From Glaciecola sp. KUL10 (GTDB lineage: Bacteria > Pseudomonadota > Gammaproteobacteria > Enterobacterales > Alteromonadaceae), in assembly GCF_003203515.1 (NCBI RefSeq), contig NZ_BGNG01000001.1:558001-622000 (forward strand): a DNA stretch of 64,000 nt. The letters are read 5' to 3'. The notes beneath the pieces are model-generated. The model made no database searches, was not told where the DNA came from, and saw only the letters and a list, made by a program, of their open reading frames with translations. The position numbers and the translations under genes are program-made. Positions 63,548-64,000 of the stretch are shown piece after piece. Positions within the stretch are counted from its first letter, which is position 1. Every line of letters starts with the position of its first letter.

Positions 63548-64000
63548 TTATTTATCTACAATACTTCCGACTTCTAAAACGGGTGCAGCATCCATGTTCT
63601 CGGCTCCCATCATACTTGCAAGTCTTTGCAGCGTTGCCACCATTTGACTTTGCTCCCATTCAGCTAAGTCCGAGAAGCTCTTCCGAAAATGCTCTTGCAA
63701 AGGCAAAGGTGCAGAAGCTAGCGATGTCATACCATGGTCTGTCAAGAAAACTCCGACTCTGCGCTTATCTTCAGTACTGCGAATTCTTTGCACTAAATCC
63801 CGTGATTCCATACGATCAAGAATACTGGTGACGGTTGCTGCACTAAGAGTAATGTCTTCAGCTATCTCGCGAACCATAACACCAGGCTGCTTTCCGACCT
63901 TTTGTAGAATAAGTAACTGAGGTCCAGTTAGGCCAACTTGTTTATTTAGCTCTCGTGAACGCATATCTATCGATCTGATTATTTTGCGCAGTGCAATTAA
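63548..64000 (-). CDS. MarR-family transcriptional regulator, 5' end beyond the right edge
   Basis: The winged helix-turn-helix is clear (GLTGPQLLILQKVGKQPGVM, then SAATVTSILDRMESRDLVQR, and STEDKRRVGVFLTDHG). The in-frame ATG at 63964 is internal: frame continues upstream as LRKIIRSIDMRSRELN, which matches the first helix of MarR proteins, and no stop occurs before the window end. The gene therefore starts beyond 64000. Its target is unknown. Confidence 0.85.
   Translation of the reverse strand, partial: LIALRKIIRSIDMRSRELNKQVGLTGPQLLILQKVGKQPGVMVREIAEDITLSAATVTSILDRMESRDLVQRIRSTEDKRRVGVFLTDHGMTSLASAPLPLQEHFRKSFSDLAEWEQSQMVATLQRLASMMGAENMDAAPVLEVGSIVDK

Overview
The window is chromosomal DNA of a low-to-medium GC gammaproteobacterium, most likely an Alteromonadales member of the Alteromonas/Glaciecola/Paraglaciecola type. 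This is inferred from the gene content: a sdhCDAB-sucABCD block divergent from gltA, a full-length SMC beside zipA-ligA, TonB-dependent receptors of the Xanthomonas/Caulobacter type with flavin-dependent halogenases, a DcaP-like porin, and the comEC-msbA-lpxK-ycaR-kdsB order. Most of it is ordinary housekeeping sequence. I see no prophage, insertion sequence, integron, CRISPR array, tRNA or rRNA.

Region 1 (1-8.3 kb) holds the 5' part of a periplasmic beta-propeller sensor cut by the left edge, a quinone-dependent D-lactate dehydrogenase (dld) divergent from a LysR regulator, a DcaP-like porin, and a short RNase J-like metallo-beta-lactamase protein. Region 2 (8.4-17.8 kb) is the most accessory part: two tandem tryptophan-halogenase-type flavoenzymes, a 973-residue TonB-dependent receptor, and a membrane-anchored protein whose kinase-like domain lacks the catalytic HRD motif and is followed by TPR repeats. 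An 11-mer (CTTAATCGTTT) recurs around these genes and may be a shared operator.

Region 3 (18-30.4 kb) encodes much of the TCA cycle: sucD, sucC, sucB (with two tandem lipoyl domains), sucA, sdhB, sdhA, sdhD and sdhC on the minus strand, and gltA divergently. Intrinsic terminators after sdhB, after sucB and after sucD divide the block into three likely transcription units. A perfect 24-bp palindrome lies between sdhB and sucA. A small DUF3429 membrane protein follows gltA.

Region 4 (30.5-41.9 kb) contains GDP-mannose precursor genes (manB, manC, with a 26-bp tandem repeat derived from the manC 3' end), pirin and glutathionyl-hydroquinone reductase, tcdA, a DedA-like protein, a frameshifted LysR gene, small proteins of unknown function, a Kelch lipoprotein and rimO. 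Region 5 (41.9-48.8 kb) is the lipid A/KDO operon (comEC, msbA, lpxK, ycaR, kdsB) with a divergent DUF2062 gene. Region 6 (48.8-56.7 kb) is ligA-zipA-smc with a divergent cysZ that probably uses a non-ATG start. Region 7 (56.7-64 kb) has a Sel1/TPR protein with a metzincin-like zinc motif, nlpI, a DUF1244 gene, a frameshifted pnp, nhaR, an HPF/RaiA-like protein, and a MarR regulator cut by the right edge.

The two interrupted genes (the LysR gene at 37 kb and pnp) each look like the loss of one A from a run of five. Sequencing or assembly error should be excluded before either is called a real pseudogene.
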